Assembly: GCA_944320105.1 (NCBI GenBank)
Contig: CALUGA010000013.1
Location: forward strand, 1 to 53,686
Source of the DNA: an uncultured Prevotella sp.
GTDB lineage: Bacteria; Bacteroidota; Bacteroidia; Bacteroidales; Bacteroidaceae
Reading direction: 5' to 3'
DNA length: 53,686 nt
Positions 1 through 8,161 of this stretch are shown here, piece after piece. The first letter of the stretch is position 1. The number at the start of each line of letters is the position of its first letter. Below the pieces are notes generated by a model. The model was not told the DNA's origin, did not search any database, and was given only the letters and a program-made list of their open reading frames with translations. Made by a program: the position numbers and the translations under genes.

Positions 1-563
1 TAGTTGCCGCCCACCTTGTAGCATCCCGTTCCGAGCGGGGCGGCGCGGTCGTAGTCGCGTATGATGACGTAGGGGTTGGTGGAGAAGCCGCCCTTGAAGT
101 ACGGGCCTACTGGCGTTACGAATATCATGAAGAGGTACTCTGTGGCCGGGTGGACCCCCACCTGTGCCGACATGCCAACCAAGAGCGGGCGTATGTAGAG
201 CGTGGCGCCGCTCTCGTAGGTTGGTATGTACTCCTGGTTGAGGCGCACCACCTTCTTTACCATCTCCTCGAACAGCTCCGTCGGCACCTCGGGCATCATT
301 ATCCCGCGGCACGTCGACTGCAGCCTTGCGGCGTTTTCGTCCATGCGGAACACGCGCACTTTGCCATCGGGGCAGCGGTATGCCTTCAGTCCTTCGAAGG
401 CTTCTTGCCCGTAGTGCAGGCAGGTGGCGGCCATGTGCATCTTTATGTACTCGTCGGAACAGATTTCAATCTCGCCCCATTGCCCGTCGCGGTAGTAGCA
501 GCGGACGTTGTAGTCGGTCGGCATATAGCCGAAAGACAGGTTGGCCCAGTCGATGTTCTTCAT
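1..563 (-). CDS. ilvE: Branched-chain amino acid aminotransferase (5' part; runs off the window)
   Basis: PLP-dependent enzyme of the cytoplasm that interconverts branched-chain 2-oxo acids and leucine, isoleucine or valine with glutamate as amino donor. The first 187 codons are visible, starting at the ATG at 563; the 3' end lies outside the window. Visible family signatures are the QEAFEGLKAYR segment near residues 53-63, the RPLLVG segment near 125-130, and CYKVGGN at 181-187, where Lys183 corresponds to the lysine that carries PLP in the E. coli enzyme. The gene stands alone on the minus strand with its own promoter and a leader of about 100 bases. I saw no leader peptide or clear attenuator. 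Confidence 0.93.
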   Translation of the reverse strand, partial: MKNIDWANLSFGYMPTDYNVRCYYRDGQWGEIEICSDEYIKMHMAATCLHYGQEAFEGLKAYRCPDGKVRVFRMDENAARLQSTCRGIMMPEVPTELFEEMVKKVVRLNQEYIPTYESGATLYIRPLLVGMSAQVGVHPATEYLFMIFVTPVGPYFKGGFSTNPYVIIRDYDRAAPLGTGCYKVGGN

Positions 564-668
564 ATAGTGACTTGTTTTTGTGATACGTTATTTTCCTCGG
601 CGCGCTCCTCCCGCAGCTGCCGCCGGGCGCGGCCTGCGCCGTGGGAGAGCCTTGCCGTAAAGCAGAGG

Positions 669-699
669 CAAAGGTAAGCAAAATATCGAACGGCAGCAA
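669..699 (-). promoter_or_regulatory. Promoter of ilvE
   Basis: Read on the minus strand, TACCTTTG (676-669) matches the Bacteroidota -7 box TAnnTTTG, with a TTG (699-697) 20 bases upstream as -33 element. Transcription would start near 662, giving a leader of roughly 100 bases before the ilvE ATG at 563. Confidence 0.65.
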
Positions 700-770
700 C
701 TAAAAGGTGACAAAAATCGTTTGGATTGTAATTTTTTTGCCCTTTCGGGCTTCATGTTGCTGCCGTGAAA

Positions 771-805
771 CGACAAAAGGGTGCCTTTTGAGCATCCTTT
801 TGTCG
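771..805 (-). terminator. Hairpin after xseB, probable terminator
   Basis: A stem with the arms CGACAAAAGG and CCTTTTGTCG lies 90 bases downstream of the xseB stop codon. On the minus strand only three T residues follow, so intrinsic termination is plausible but not strong. It is the only strong structure in the 333-base gap between ilvE and xseB. Confidence 0.4.
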
Positions 806-896
806 TGGGTTGGTGTGTGGTAAGAGGCAGTCTGCCACCCGCTTTGGCGCGCTTGCGCCGCAAGGGGCGGCCGGGGTGTAGAGTTGCCGGTGGCGT

Positions 897-1100
897 TCAG
901 TCCTTTGCCTCGCCGCCGCTGAGTATCTCCTTTATCTCCTCGTCGGCCTTGGTTAGCTTGGCCTTGCATATCTTTATCAGCTGCTGGGCGCGCCGCAGCT
1001 GTTCTGCCAGCGAGTCTATGTCAAGCTCGTCGTTCTCCATGCGGGCCACGATGCGCTCCAGTTCGTGCATGGCCTCTTCGTATTTCATGCTGTCTGTCAT
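897..1100 (-). CDS. xseB: Exodeoxyribonuclease VII small subunit
   Basis: Small helical subunit (67 aa) of exonuclease VII, which degrades single-stranded DNA to oligonucleotides in both directions. Several XseB copies bind one XseA. The sequence has the usual family pattern: an N-terminal YEEAMHELERIVARME helix, the LDIDSLAEQLRRAQQL segment, and a charged C-terminal helix. The length is typical. Its ATG overlaps the xseA stop codon by four bases (ATGA), which is the normal sign of translational coupling for this pair. Confidence 0.93.
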   Translation of the reverse strand: MTDSMKYEEAMHELERIVARMENDELDIDSLAEQLRRAQQLIKICKAKLTKADEEIKEILSGGEAKD

Positions 1101-2398
1101 CTTACTATCGATTTTATTGTTCCTTTTTCAAGCCTTGTCTCTATCTCATCGCCGCTGCGGAGCGATGCTGCATCGCGCACGGCGCGCCCTTGGCGGAGCG
1201 TTATGCTGTAGCCGCGGCGCAGCAGCAGGGTGGGGTCGAGGGCCTTGGCGCGTTCCTCCATCAGTTCCACGCGGTGGCGGGCGGCCTCCAGGCGGCGTTG
1301 CGCCATGGGCAGGATGCTCTGCGCAATGATGTCGGTGTGGTGGCCTTGCTGCGCTATGAGGCGGCCTGCGGCGGCCTTCATGCGTTCCGCAAGGAGGCTG
1401 ATGGTGGCGCTGTGGCGGGTCTTCACAACGGAGAAAAGGGCGGGTATGCGCCCCGATAGGGCATCGATGCGCTGGCTTTCGCGGCCTATCGTGGCGGTTA
1501 CGGTGCGCGTTATGCGCTCCCGGCAGTTGTCTATGCGCTCCTCAACTGCCACGAGGCGGCTCACGAGCAGTGCCGCAGCTGCCGTTGGTGTCTTCACCCT
1601 TGTGTGCGAAATCATGTCGAGCACCGACTCGTCGCGGTCGTGGCCGATGCCCGTAATCACTGGCAGCGGGAAGTTGGCCACGTTCTCCGCGAGGGCAAGG
1701 GTGTCGAACCCGGACATGTCGCTCGTGGCTCCGCCGCCGCGGATGATGACCACGCAGTCGAAGGAGTCGGCCTCGGCGTTGATTCGGTTTAGCGCGGCTA
1801 TGACGCTCTGCTCCACCTGTTCGCCCTGCATCACGGCCGGGAAGAGGCGCGTTACGAAGCTGAAGCCGTGGCCGTTGTCGGCCAGCTGGTTGCAGAAGTC
1901 GCCGTAGCCGGCTGCCGTCTCGCTCGATATGACTGCTATGCGCTGCGTGAATAGCGGCAGCTCCAGCTCCTTGTTGAGGTTGAACACTCCCTCTTCCTTC
2001 AGGCGGTTGATTATTTCCAACCGCTTGCGGGCCATGTCGCCGAGGGTGTAAGTGGGGTCAATGTCGGTGACAATCCATGAGAATCCGTAAGCCTCGTGGA
2101 ACTGCGCGTATACCCGCAGCATCACCTTCATGCCGGCATGGAGAGCCTGCCCGGTGGCCTTCTCGAAGTAAGGGCGCAGCAAAGTCCACGTCTGTCGCCA
2201 GCACTTGGCCGACGCCCGGGCCACGGGAGTGTTGCTGCGGGCATCTTTCTCTATGAGTTCCATGTAGCAGTGTCCGCGCGACTCGCGGGCTTCCGACACC
2301 TCGGCTTCCACCCAGTACTCGTCGCTCAGCACGCCCTCTATGGCGGAGCGCACCAAGCCGTTAAGCTCAAGGAGTGTCATTGCGAGCCTGTTCTCCAT
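1097..2398 (-). CDS. xseA: Exodeoxyribonuclease VII large subunit
   Basis: Catalytic subunit of exonuclease VII (433 aa from the chosen start). The order is an N-terminal OB-fold region (about residues 1-100; VEAEVSE and GHCYMEL segments), then the catalytic core with ISSETAAGYGDF, VIIRGGGA and GIGHDRDESVLD signatures, then a long coiled-coil C-terminal region. The reading frame continues upstream to 2491, but residues before MENRLAM do not look like the family and run up to the neighbouring tRNA gene, so I place the start at 2398. It is translated ahead of xseB with a four-base overlap. Confidence 0.93.
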   Translation of the reverse strand: MENRLAMTLLELNGLVRSAIEGVLSDEYWVEAEVSEARESRGHCYMELIEKDARSNTPVARASAKCWRQTWTLLRPYFEKATGQALHAGMKVMLRVYAQFHEAYGFSWIVTDIDPTYTLGDMARKRLEIINRLKEEGVFNLNKELELPLFTQRIAVISSETAAGYGDFCNQLADNGHGFSFVTRLFPAVMQGEQVEQSVIAALNRINAEADSFDCVVIIRGGGATSDMSGFDTLALAENVANFPLPVITGIGHDRDESVLDMISHTRVKTPTAAAALLVSRLVAVEERIDNCRERITRTVTATIGRESQRIDALSGRIPALFSVVKTRHSATISLLAERMKAAAGRLIAQQGHHTDIIAQSILPMAQRRLEAARHRVELMEERAKALDPTLLLRRGYSITLRQGRAVRDAASLRSGDEIETRLEKGTIKSIVR

Positions 2399-2491
2399 CG
2401 TGGTTGTTTGTTGTAAGGTTGGCCTTTGGCCGTTTTGAGTGGTAAAAAATAAGCCGGGCATCATGCTGTAGACCAGCAAAATGTCCGGCAT

Positions 2492-2567
2492 TGGTTGCGG
2501 AGGCAGGATTCGAACATGCGACCTCCAGGTTATGAGCCTGGCGAGCTACCAACTGCTCCACTCCGCG
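2492..2567 (-). tRNA. Initiator tRNA-Met (CAT anticodon)
   Basis: The 76-base sequence folds as a cloverleaf with a CAU anticodon and an encoded 3' CCA. The first base pair of the acceptor stem is a C1-A72 mismatch, and an A11-U24 pair is present in the D stem; both are hallmarks of the formylatable initiator rather than the elongator. The anticodon stem has A29-U41, G30-C40 and G31-C39, one pair different from the three G-C pairs of the E. coli initiator. Confidence 0.93.
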
Positions 2568-2590
2568 ATGTCATTTCGTTTTTGCGAGTG

Positions 2591-2621
2591 CAAAGGTACA
2601 AACTTTTCTTTTCTTGTGCAA
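2591..2621 (-). promoter_or_regulatory. Promoter of the initiator tRNA gene
   Basis: On the minus strand TACCTTTG (2598-2591) lies 24 bases before the tRNA 5' end, with TTG (2621-2619) 20 bases further upstream. This fits the Bacteroidota -33/-7 spacing. Confidence 0.65.
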
Positions 2622-2805
2622 GCATTTGCCTTGATATTTAGCATTTATTTGCATAGCAGGATGGCGTTGAAGGCTTGCGGCACCATTGCATGGGCATATA
2701 TACCTATTTATATATTGCGCGCCGCCCGTGTGCGGTCATCTCCATGGCCATCGGGCAGGCAGCCCGTAGACTGCGTGTGTGGCGCGCTTTTTTCCCGGTG
2801 AATTA

Positions 2806-2837
2806 TTTGCTCAACTGAAATTTAATTTATACTTTTG
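2806..2837 (+). promoter_or_regulatory. Promoter of the tetR-type gene and possibly fabG
   Basis: TTTG at 2806-2809 and TACTTTTG at 2830-2837 are separated by 20 bases, a near-perfect Bacteroidota promoter. Transcription would start near 2844, about 50 bases before the regulator start codon. Confidence 0.75.
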
Positions 2838-2894
2838 CACACGTCAAACCCGATGTGCAAGCCATCTGGCGCACACCAAGGAGGAACAAAGCAT

Positions 2895-3488
2895 ATGTCG
2901 ATACAGAAGACAAGGCAGAAACTTGTGGACATTGCCCGCCAGCTATTTGCAAAGAAAGGCATCGAAGGCACCACCATGAACGATATCGCGGTGGCTTCGG
3001 GCAAGGGGCGCCGCACGTTGTACACGTACTTCAAGAGCAAGGAAGACGTGTACTACGCCGTGATAGAGTCGGAGCTTGAGCGGCTTTCGGACAAGCTCGA
3101 CGAAGTGGCGGCCAAGAAGATAAGCCCACAGGACAAAATCATAGAGCTTATTTACACCCATCTGAGCATGATAAAGGAGACTGTGGTGCGCAACGGCAAC
3201 CTGCGCGCCGAGTTCTTCCGCAACATCTGGATGGTTGAGAAGGTGCGCAAGAAGTTCGATGAGGACGAGATTGAGCTGTTCCGCAAGGTCTACGCAGACG
3301 GCAAGGCCGACGGGGAGTTCGACATAGACAACATCGACCTCGTGGCCGACATCACCCACTACTGCATCAAGGGGCTTGAGGTGCCATACATCTACGGGCG
3401 CCTTGGCCACGGCATGACCGAGGAGATGAGCCGCCCGCTGGTGGCCAAGGTGGTTTACGGCGCGCTTGGCAAGCGGCTCGTAAAGTGA
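2895..3488 (+). CDS. TetR/AcrR family transcriptional regulator
   Basis: DNA-binding repressor-type protein of 197 aa. The N-terminal TetR domain (about residues 5-52) contains GIEGTTMNDIAVASGKGRRTLYTYFKSKEDV, shown here only to its recognisable parts: the TTMNDIA helix, the recognition helix region GRRTLYTYF and KSKEDV. The C-terminal half is a helical ligand-binding domain without an assignable ligand. I chose the ATG at 2895 because AAGGAGG lies just upstream and the TetR domain begins immediately. fabG follows after 63 bases on the same strand, so the two may be co-transcribed and the regulator may respond to a lipid-related signal; that link is inference. Confidence 0.88.
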   Translation: MSIQKTRQKLVDIARQLFAKKGIEGTTMNDIAVASGKGRRTLYTYFKSKEDVYYAVIESELERLSDKLDEVAAKKISPQDKIIELIYTHLSMIKETVVRNGNLRAEFFRNIWMVEKVRKKFDEDEIELFRKVYADGKADGEFDIDNIDLVADITHYCIKGLEVPYIYGRLGHGMTEEMSRPLVAKVVYGALGKRLVK

Positions 3489-3551
3489 CGCTTGGCGCGC
3501 GCCCGGTAGCAAGAAGCAATACAAGCATTACAATATTTAATTACAGACAAC

Positions 3552-4298
3552 ATGGGATTACTCACAGGTAAGACGGCCCTGGTCACCGGGGCCGCGCGCG
3601 GCATTGGCAAGGCCATCGCGCTCAAGTTCGCCGAAGAAGGCGCAAACATCGCTTTTACTGACCTCGTTATCGACGAGAACGGCAAGGCCACCGAGGCCGA
3701 GATTGCCGCAAAGGGCGTCAAGGTGAAGGGTTACGCCAGCAACGCCGCCGACTTTGCACAGACGGAAGAGGTGGTGAAGCAGGTGAAGGAGGAGTTCGGC
3801 TCCATCGACATACTCGTGAACAACGCCGGAATAACCAAGGACGGCCTCATGCTCCGCATGACCGAGGCCCAGTGGGATGCCGTGATAGCAGTCAACCTCA
3901 AGAGCGCGTTCAACTTCATCCACGCTTGCGTGCCGGTGATGATGCGCCAGCGCAAGGGCTCAATCATCAACATGGCGTCGGTGGTGGGCGTGCATGGCAA
4001 CGCCGGGCAGGCCAACTACGCTGCCTCCAAGGCCGGACTCATAGCCCTTGCCAAGAGCATCGGCCAGGAGATGGGCCCCAAGGGCATACGCGCCAACGCC
4101 ATTGCCCCGGGCTTCATCGACACTGCCATGACGCAGGCCCTGCCCGACGACATCCGCAAGGAGTGGATAAGCAAGATTCCGCTGCGCCGTGGCGGCACCG
4201 TTGACGACATCGCCAACTGCGCCACCTTCCTGGCTTCCGATATGTCGAGCTACATCTCCGGCCAGGTAATACAGGTTGATGGTGGAATGAATATGTAA
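3552..4298 (+). CDS. fabG: 3-oxoacyl-[acyl-carrier-protein] reductase
   Basis: NADPH-dependent short-chain dehydrogenase that reduces 3-oxoacyl-ACP to 3-hydroxyacyl-ACP in the type II fatty acid cycle in the cytoplasm. The 248-aa protein has the full set of SDR signatures: the nucleotide-binding TGAARGIG (12-19), NNAG (90-93), Asn115, and the catalytic Ser143, Tyr156 and Lys160 (YAASK), plus the C-terminal SGQVIQVDGGM found in FabG. Many SDRs share these, but length and the C-terminus favour FabG. It follows the TetR gene and is closed by a long hairpin and T-tract. Confidence 0.9.
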   Translation: MGLLTGKTALVTGAARGIGKAIALKFAEEGANIAFTDLVIDENGKATEAEIAAKGVKVKGYASNAADFAQTEEVVKQVKEEFGSIDILVNNAGITKDGLMLRMTEAQWDAVIAVNLKSAFNFIHACVPVMMRQRKGSIINMASVVGVHGNAGQANYAASKAGLIALAKSIGQEMGPKGIRANAIAPGFIDTAMTQALPDDIRKEWISKIPLRRGGTVDDIANCATFLASDMSSYISGQVIQVDGGMNM

Positions 4299-4312
4299 TC
4301 TAATTCGTGCTT

Positions 4313-4395
4313 GACAATTCATAATCCGTAATTGCCATGCGGCGTGTCAGATGCCGCTACGGGCAACTGTGGGTTATGAATTGTCTGTTTTTTAT
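4313..4395 (+). terminator. Long imperfect hairpin with T-tract after fabG
   Basis: Arms of about 24 bases (starting GACAATTCATAA and ending TTATGAATTGTC) flank a short G+C-rich core and are followed by TGTTTTTTATTT. It reads as a rho-independent terminator for fabG. Its large imperfect palindrome could also be a small repeat element. It marks the left edge of the A+T-rich restriction-modification insertion. Confidence 0.6.
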
Positions 4396-4504
4396 TTGTT
4401 CGAAGAAAGCCATCCCAATCCGCAATGCACAATCTGGCCTATCGTTTTTGCAGCACATACCTCAAATAAATAAAGACTGCGGCGTGTTTCTCATGGGAAA
4501 TACG

Positions 4505-4512
4505 TAATTTTG
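4505..4512 (+). promoter_or_regulatory. -7 box of the restriction-modification operon
   Basis: TAATTTTG matches TAnnTTTG and ends two bases before an ATG (4514). Transcription would begin near 4519, so that ATG would be outside the message and the next in-frame ATG (4532) becomes the likely start. Confidence 0.5.
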
Positions 4513-4531
4513 CATGAAAAAGAACCTTGCA

Positions 4532-5587
4532 ATGCTTTTTAATGAAACGAAATTTCTTGGCTATAAATTTCCCGAACCGCAATATTTAGGAGCTAAATAT
4601 ATCCATAGGGGATGGATAGCCCAATACGTGCCTGACGATGTGTCCGTTGTCTTGGATGCCTTTGCCGGGTCGCAATCAATAGCGTTTGTGTTTAAGCAGT
4701 TAGGCAAAAAAGTTATTACGAACGACTTTTTAGACTTTAACAACCGGATAGGCAAGGCTCTGATAGAAAACAAACATGAATGTCTCGACGAGGCTGATGT
4801 TGACATACTGCTTTCCGGCAACAGCGACCCTGAGGCGTTCAACCTTATGGAGACGCTTTTTTCCAACCTCTTTTTCCTTCCACAAGAGGCAGCTTTTGCA
4901 GACAGCTTCCGCAGCAATGTGCGTAAGCTAAGCAATCCGTATAAGCAGTCGTTGGCCCTGACGGTTATGTGCAGGGCTATGACACGCAAGGTTACCATGG
5001 GGCATTTTGCCCATACTCAGGCACTTGTCTATGCGGCAGACCCAGCCCGCGTGAAGCGGAATCGTAGTCTGGTGCGGCCGTTGCGGGATTTGTTTTTAGA
5101 ACTTCTGCCCGGTTACAATGCCGCCGTCTTTGACAATGGGCGCGACAATGTCAGCTATAATGAGAATATACTCGACCTGTTGCCGCGGTTGAGCGGAGTT
5201 GACCTGGCATATTTTGACCCTCCTTATTGCAACAGCCATGCCGACTATCAGTCTTTCTACCACCTGCTGGAGACCTTTGTCGAGTATTGGAAAGACAAGC
5301 GTTTTGTCAATGGCACAAAACGATATGAACCCAAGCGTTACAGTGGTTTTGACAAAAACTGCGAGGCGGTGGGCAACCTAAAGCTCTTGTTTGAGCGCGC
5401 CTGTCATATCCCTGTTTGGCTCGTCAGCTATAACGACCGCAGCTATCCTGATATAGACACTATGGTTGGACTGATAGAACCTTACAGGAATGTCATTGTG
5501 GAACGCAAGCCATACGGCAACAGCCGTGGTGGAAAAGGCAGCGTGGCGGGCAGTTGTGAAATTCTCTTAGTATGTACACCCAAATGA
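4532..5587 (+). CDS. DNA adenine methylase, Dam/D12 class, of a type II restriction-modification pair
   Basis: S-adenosylmethionine-dependent N6-adenine methyltransferase. Numbered from the upstream ATG at 4514 (357 aa): YLGAKYIHRG at 24-33 is the N-terminal D12-class signature, DAFAGS at 48-53 is the SAM-binding motif, ND at 70-71 follows it, and DPPY at 235-238 is the catalytic motif. I prefer the ATG at 4532 because the -7 box lies directly before 4514, but 4514 cannot be excluded. The gene is followed after 12 bases by a PD-(D/E)xK protein, as expected for a methylase with its endonuclease. Base composition is far more A+T-rich than the flanks (19 G/C of 60 at 4681-4740), which suggests transfer. 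The recognition sequence cannot be read from the protein. Confidence 0.85.
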   Translation: MLFNETKFLGYKFPEPQYLGAKYIHRGWIAQYVPDDVSVVLDAFAGSQSIAFVFKQLGKKVITNDFLDFNNRIGKALIENKHECLDEADVDILLSGNSDPEAFNLMETLFSNLFFLPQEAAFADSFRSNVRKLSNPYKQSLALTVMCRAMTRKVTMGHFAHTQALVYAADPARVKRNRSLVRPLRDLFLELLPGYNAAVFDNGRDNVSYNENILDLLPRLSGVDLAYFDPPYCNSHADYQSFYHLLETFVEYWKDKRFVNGTKRYEPKRYSGFDKNCEAVGNLKLLFERACHIPVWLVSYNDRSYPDIDTMVGLIEPYRNVIVERKPYGNSRGGKGSVAGSCEILLVCTPK

Positions 5588-5599
5588 AATCATCTTGTT

Positions 5600-6685
5600 A
5601 TGACGACATTCGAGAAGTGGGACAGCGAGTTCCGTAGCAATAATTTGTATGCGTTCAATGGCAATGCCAACGGCATTTTGTGGCTTAAGGTGCGTTCCGT
5701 GTGCCGTAGTGAGCAGTTGGCGCGGTTTCTTTCTGAATTCAATCTGAGGCTGCGCTCCCAAAAACTCGGTGAGCGTAATGTGGAATTGTTTCACTTGCTG
5801 GAGGGTATGCCAGGGGCTATGGATATGCTCGATGGCTTTATGCGTGTAAGGAGCAACGAGTGGTATGAGACCATGGGGATAGATGAGGATAAGCTGAAAG
5901 AGGATTTATACAAGGTGCGATATTACGATTGGGGCGGCGACAGACGCAATTCGCTGGACAAGCATCTTGTGAGCAGGTATGTAAAAAAGGTCAGCGACTA
6001 TGACAAGTTGGTCGATCTCAGAGCCGAAATGTTCGAGAACACATGGAACTATGTGCAAAACAGCTGGTATAACAACTGGACTTCATATCTGATAGAGTCT
6101 TTGTTCAAACGGCATCCGCGTGTTGTCTCCGCCGTAGGTGAGATAAAGGGAGTGGATTTCTTTATCGATGATGTTCCCATCGACTTGAAAGTGACTTACT
6201 TCCCGGCCGGGTACATGGCGGATAAGTTGAAGCAAATGCTGGGCAATACTGAGCTTACGTGGCTCCGACGGCAGGCTCGGGCAAGGGGGATAACGGCAGA
6301 CCGCACTATGCCGGATGCACAACAGTTGCATGTCATTGTCGAGAAACTAAGCGAGCGCGGGCATACAGACATCCTGGCCGAGCTGGATGCCTGCCGTCGT
6401 AAGGTGGTGGACGAGGCACGCCGCGACAGTGCCGACTTGATGGAGTGGCTGTACTCCAAGCAGGGAGAAATGCGTTTTGGAGCGGAAAACAGGCTTTTTC
6501 TTATACTCATAGACTATTCGGACATGAGCCTGTCGTGGAAAATGAAGCGTGCGTTCTCGCTCATTGAGCCATGTGTAAACGGCTATATTGACAGATTCGA
6601 CCGCGATACGCTCAAAGAGATTGCTTTTGTTTACAACAAGGCCAAGTACAGAAGCCTGGCCGATGTCCTTTTTGTTATAAAGTGA
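5600..6685 (+). CDS. Putative type II restriction endonuclease (PD-(D/E)xK)
   Basis: I do not recognise a named family over the whole 361 aa. The segment GVDFFIDDVPIDLKV carries Asp186, Asp195 and Lys197 in the arrangement D-x(n)-D-x-K typical of PD-(D/E)xK nucleases, and the strand-like VPIDLKVTYFP fits the core fold. Position 12 bases after a DPPY methylase, same strand and same A+T-rich composition, supports the role of the cognate endonuclease cutting unmethylated DNA. The C-terminal half contains long charged helices. The gene ends next to the pseudouridine synthase, whose frame may begin inside its stop region. Function is inferred from motif plus context. Confidence 0.65.
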   Translation: MTTFEKWDSEFRSNNLYAFNGNANGILWLKVRSVCRSEQLARFLSEFNLRLRSQKLGERNVELFHLLEGMPGAMDMLDGFMRVRSNEWYETMGIDEDKLKEDLYKVRYYDWGGDRRNSLDKHLVSRYVKKVSDYDKLVDLRAEMFENTWNYVQNSWYNNWTSYLIESLFKRHPRVVSAVGEIKGVDFFIDDVPIDLKVTYFPAGYMADKLKQMLGNTELTWLRRQARARGITADRTMPDAQQLHVIVEKLSERGHTDILAELDACRRKVVDEARRDSADLMEWLYSKQGEMRFGAENRLFLILIDYSDMSLSWKMKRAFSLIEPCVNGYIDRFDRDTLKEIAFVYNKAKYRSLADVLFVIK

Positions 6686-6735
6686 ACTCCCGATTATTGC
6701 AAGTGCAAAAAGACCGAAACCAAAAATCAACGACA

Positions 6736-7440
6736 GTGCAAGTACTTTACGAAGACAACCACATAATAATAGTTAACAAGGCGCCGGGCGAGATAGTGCA
6801 GGGCGACAAGACGTGCGACCGCACGCTGGCCGACGACGTTAAGGCATACATCAAGGAACGCTATGCCAAGCCCGGCAACGTGTTCCTTGGCGTGGCCCAC
6901 AGGCTCGACCGCCCCGTGGCGGGCGTGGTGGTGCTGGCGCGCACGTCGAAGGCCCTGGCGCGGCTCAACGAGATGTTCCGCAAGGGCGAGGTTCACAAGA
7001 CCTACTGGGCCATAGTGCGCTCCGAGCCGCCTGCGCCCGAGGCCACGCTTGAGCACTGGCTCGTGCGCAACGAGCGTCAGAACAAGAGCTACGCCTACCC
7101 GCGTGAGGTGCCTGAGAGCAAGCGGGCCGTGCTGCGCTACCGCGTGATAGGGCGCGGCGACAACTACCGCCTGCTGGAGGTGACGCTCCTCACAGGCCGT
7201 CACCACCAGATACGCAGCCAACTTGCCGCCATGGGTTGCCCCATAAAGGGCGACCTGAAGTATGGCGCGCCGCGCAGCAATCCCGACGGCAGCATCTCGC
7301 TGCTGGCCCGCCGCGTGGAGTTTGTCCACCCCGTGAGCCGTGAGCGCGTGGCCGTTGAGGCTCCGCTGCCGGCCGACCGCCTGTGGCGCGAGCTTGCCTC
7401 GGCTGCTGGCGAGGGAGGCCATAGCCTGCGCGGCTGCTGA
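6736..7440 (+). CDS. RluA-family pseudouridine synthase
   Basis: Converts specific uridines in rRNA or tRNA to pseudouridine. The catalytic motif HRLDRPVAGVVVLARTSKA is present, with the invariant Asp in HRLDRP. GRHHQIRSQLAAMGCPIKGDLKYG further on is the second RluA signature. There is no S4 domain, so it resembles the short RluA/RluC-like Bacteroidales proteins. The frame opens with GTG at 6682, overlapping the previous stop; I prefer the GTG at 6736 because the family normally begins directly with a QVLYEDNHIIIVNK-like segment. The high G+C content resumes here, marking the right edge of the insertion. Confidence 0.85.
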   Translation: MQVLYEDNHIIIVNKAPGEIVQGDKTCDRTLADDVKAYIKERYAKPGNVFLGVAHRLDRPVAGVVVLARTSKALARLNEMFRKGEVHKTYWAIVRSEPPAPEATLEHWLVRNERQNKSYAYPREVPESKRAVLRYRVIGRGDNYRLLEVTLLTGRHHQIRSQLAAMGCPIKGDLKYGAPRSNPDGSISLLARRVEFVHPVSRERVAVEAPLPADRLWRELASAAGEGGHSLRGC

Positions 7441-7463
7441 AATATCGTTACAGAGACCGCTCT

Positions 7464-7517
7464 GAGAATCGCGCATTTGCAGCTGGCTGTTTGGCCGAAG
7501 GCAAATGCGCGATTCTC
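7464..7517. repeat. 54-bp palindromic repeat, copy 1
   Basis: Perfect 17-bp arms GAGAATCGCGCATTTGC and its complement surround a 20-base loop. There is no T-tract, so it is not an ordinary terminator. Copies of the same total length are at 15439-15492 and 39724-39777. Confidence 0.85.
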
Positions 7518-7638
7518 ATTGGCGTTTCCGTAACTGTTTGCGATGCAATGAGTTACGTGGCCGCAGGGCGTCTCGTGTAGTGCGATTGCTTGCACCTGTG
7601 GGTTGCACGGCTGCCATTCGCACAGTAAATCTAAGTTT

Positions 7639-7748
7639 TTAAGGATTGCAGGAAAGCCTGTTTGGGCTTGCAATATGTGCCGTTTGGCCCCGCCGAACGG
7701 CCTGTTTCGCCCTGCCAAACGGCCTGTTTGGGCTTTGGCTGCGGCCGA
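7639..7748. repeat. 22-bp hairpin-repeat array 1
   Basis: Five units of 22 bp, the central ones at 7661-7682, 7683-7704, 7705-7726 and 7727-7748. The unit is TTTNGC, three variable bases, GCNNAA, then CGGCCTG, so each unit can form a small hairpin with a three-base loop. It occupies the middle of the 721-base gap between the pseudouridine synthase and tamB. Confidence 0.85.
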
Positions 7749-7963
7749 CATGGCGTTTTAGAGCCGCCTCCGCAGCTATTTCGCAAGGTGCGGAAGAAGG
7801 CTTTTTATAGGAAATATCACTACAATTTTGCGGCATTCTCCATGCAGCCTTTTGCCCCTGTTCGCGTGCGGTCATGCATCATTCAGAGCATGATAAGCCC
7901 AGTAAAGGCCGTTTGGCCGTCAATTTTTTTGCGCCAAGCAGTCACGTTTTCAATCTTTTTCCC

Positions 7964-7971
7964 TATCTTTG
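7964..7971 (+). promoter_or_regulatory. -7 box of the tamB-tamL operon
   Basis: TATCTTTG matches TAnnTTTG. Transcription would start near 7978, giving a leader of about 185 bases before the tamB ATG at 8162. Confidence 0.55.
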
Positions 7972-8161
7972 CATTAGGCAAGCTGCACTCGGGAAACCGC
8001 AGTAGTAGATACGATGCGCGCATCGTCTCTACCATTCCCTCTCGTTTGCATTGCCTTTGCATAAAGCCTACTGCGACCCATGCATTGCCCTTATGCCCCA
8101 CCTCAGGGTCGCGGGCGCGGGCCGCGGCGGCCAACGCCACCATAAATAAGCAATTGGTACG

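Noticed and set aside
739-752. GCCC-TTTC-GGGC hairpin as a terminator
   Set aside because: The T-run precedes it on the plus strand and an A-run follows on the minus strand, so neither direction gives a stem followed by T residues.
7464-7517. 54-bp palindrome as terminator of the pseudouridine synthase gene
   Set aside because: No T-tract follows on the plus strand, and the same palindrome occurs in other contexts that do not follow a gene end on that strand.
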